Shown: positions 63,263 through 64,000 of the stretch, piece after piece
Layout of the letters: each line of letters begins with the position of its first letter
How positions within the stretch are numbered: the stretch's first letter is position 1
From: Leptolyngbya sp. PCC 6406
Lineage (GTDB): Bacteria > Cyanobacteriota > Cyanobacteriia > Phormidesmidales > Phormidesmidaceae
Assembly: GCF_000332095.2 (NCBI RefSeq)
Contig: NZ_KI913949.1
Coordinates: 1,636,511 to 1,700,510 of the forward strand
Direction: 5' to 3'
Length of the DNA: 64,000 nucleotides
Notes under the pieces: generated by a model
What the model was told of the DNA's origin: nothing
Seen by the model: only the letters and a program-made list of their open reading frames with translations
Databases searched by the model: none
Program-made: the position numbers and the translations under genes

Positions 63263-64000
63263 CAGTTAGTCGCCTCTGCTTGTAACTCAGCTAATACTTC
63301 CTCAAGAACTTCACGTGATATCCGATCAATTTCGTCTTGCTGCTCAGGATCAATGAAGCGAGCACCAGCCATCAAGTCCTTATACCTTTGCCCCCAAGCC
63401 CGAACGAAGGCAGCATAGTATGGATCACTAAACGCTTTCTCAAATCCGGCATCTTCTAATCTCTTGCTGATCTCTTCAAGTTCCTCAGCCTCTTCCGGAG
63501 TTAGTGAACCCTCTTGAGCAACCAAACGAACCTTGTTGTCTAAATCAGCTAGCGTTTCTTCATCCAAATCGCTCCGCATGCCAAACATCTCGCTGGTCAA
63601 GATGCCTGTAAAGCCTAGCCCACGAGGATTGACGGTGGGTTGCTCCCATATGCATGCGTCAGTTTGCCAATCGCGCTTCAAAAGATGGATTTGCTCTTTT
63701 AGGAGACTCGCAATCACAAGGGGATCATGAGTGGACATGAGGATTTGGCTCGTTTTTTGCTCCTCTGACTCATCGCCAGGAACTTCGCTCATGACGCTGG
63801 ACAGCAATTTCAAGTAATCCACGCTCCAATGGGGATTGAGATGGGTATCGGGTTCGTCCAAGAGAATTAGGGACTGATGTGATTTTGTGAATCGCATCAG
63901 TCCCAGAACCATAAGCAATTGTTGCTCGCCCTCACTTAGTTCATGAAATGTAATGGCTACTTGTTCTGTTTTGGTGGCTTGTACCTTAACCTGAATTTTT
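63262..64000 (-). CDS. AAA/SMC-like ATPase, PtuA-like, partial at window edge
   Basis: Only the C-terminal about 245 residues lie in the window; the frame runs off the right end. Visible are the ABC/SMC-like signature FHELSEGEQQLLMVLGLMRF, Walker B SLILLDEPDTHLNPHW and the switch histidine STHDPLVIASLLKEQIHLLK. A helical C-terminal domain of about 100 residues follows. The Walker A half must lie beyond 64000. Together with the coupled HNH gene this makes a PtuA-PtuB (Septu) type pair; retron-linked or other OLD-like ATPase-HNH sets remain possible until the upstream gene is seen. Confidence 0.85.
   Translation of the reverse strand, partial: KIQVKVQATKTEQVAITFHELSEGEQQLLMVLGLMRFTKSHQSLILLDEPDTHLNPHWSVDYLKLLSSVMSEVPGDESEEQKTSQILMSTHDPLVIASLLKEQIHLLKRDWQTDACIWEQPTVNPRGLGFTGILTSEMFGMRSDLDEETLADLDNKVRLVAQEGSLTPEEAEELEEISKRLEDAGFEKAFSDPYYAAFVRAWGQRYKDLMAGARFIDPEQQDEIDRISREVLEEVLAELQAEATN

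Overview
The window is chromosomal DNA of a cyanobacterium. The signs are very frequent HIP1-type octamers (GCGATCGC), a DnaE polymerase gene that ends in the N-half of a split intein, a GuaB3-type enzyme, a KtrA-like K+ channel subunit, an HpsU-like acetyltransferase, CHAT/TPR and pentapeptide-repeat proteins, Uma2 proteins, and many dispersed palindromic repeats. HpsU-like genes are best known from filamentous species, so a filamentous cyanobacterium is likely, but the genus cannot be fixed from this sequence. No rRNA, tRNA or CRISPR array was found.

Layout. 0-7 kb: a membrane protein with an ABC ATPase, a basic cyanobacterial protein, a minus-strand polysaccharide cluster (HpsU-like acetyltransferase and two GT2 glycosyltransferases) and deoC. 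7-18 kb: a hybrid histidine kinase overlapping a REC-PAS-GGDEF-EAL regulator, recO overlapping an MFS exporter, a GT4 glycosyltransferase, a damaged Uma2 gene and a ParDE-like toxin-antitoxin (TA) pair. 18-28 kb (accessory): a CHAT protease-like protein with TPR-like repeats, a PIN-domain TA pair, a two-gene zinc-ribbon/membrane cassette, a MazF remnant, an OFA-type MFS carrier, a frameshifted IS630 element between two miniature elements, and an EamA exporter. 28-38 kb (mostly core): dnaE-N with the split intein, hemB, sfsA, a 1145-residue multi-PAS kinase and a leucine-rich repeat protein. 38-46 kb (a decayed defence island): a type ISP-like restriction-modification gene broken by a frameshift, an intact IS630 element and a DUF4258/YgiT TA module, followed by a translationally coupled pair of SPFH protein and NAD-kinase-like protein, and a GGDEF remnant. 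46-62 kb: prolyl oligopeptidase, Uma2, a large pentapeptide membrane protein, GNAT, KtrA, GuaB3, thioredoxin, LOG protein, radical SAM/SPASM protein, TPR protein, MidA-like methyltransferase and LysE exporter. 62-64 kb: a Septu-like HNH nuclease plus ATPase, running off the right edge and abutting a truncated gene.

Mobile DNA is the strongest theme. At least three miniature element families (called A, B and C here) can be delimited because occupied and empty sites both occur in the window. At 55.8-56.3 kb an A copy contains a B copy, which contains a C copy. One IS630 element sits exactly at the CTAG junction of two tandem A copies. The other, whose ends resemble family C, interrupts the restriction-modification gene, and its conceptual excision restores the reading frame. 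The least described gene sets are the SPFH/NAD-kinase-like pair (43.6-45.6 kb) and the CHAT, PIN and zinc-ribbon/membrane neighbourhood (18.6-24.1 kb).
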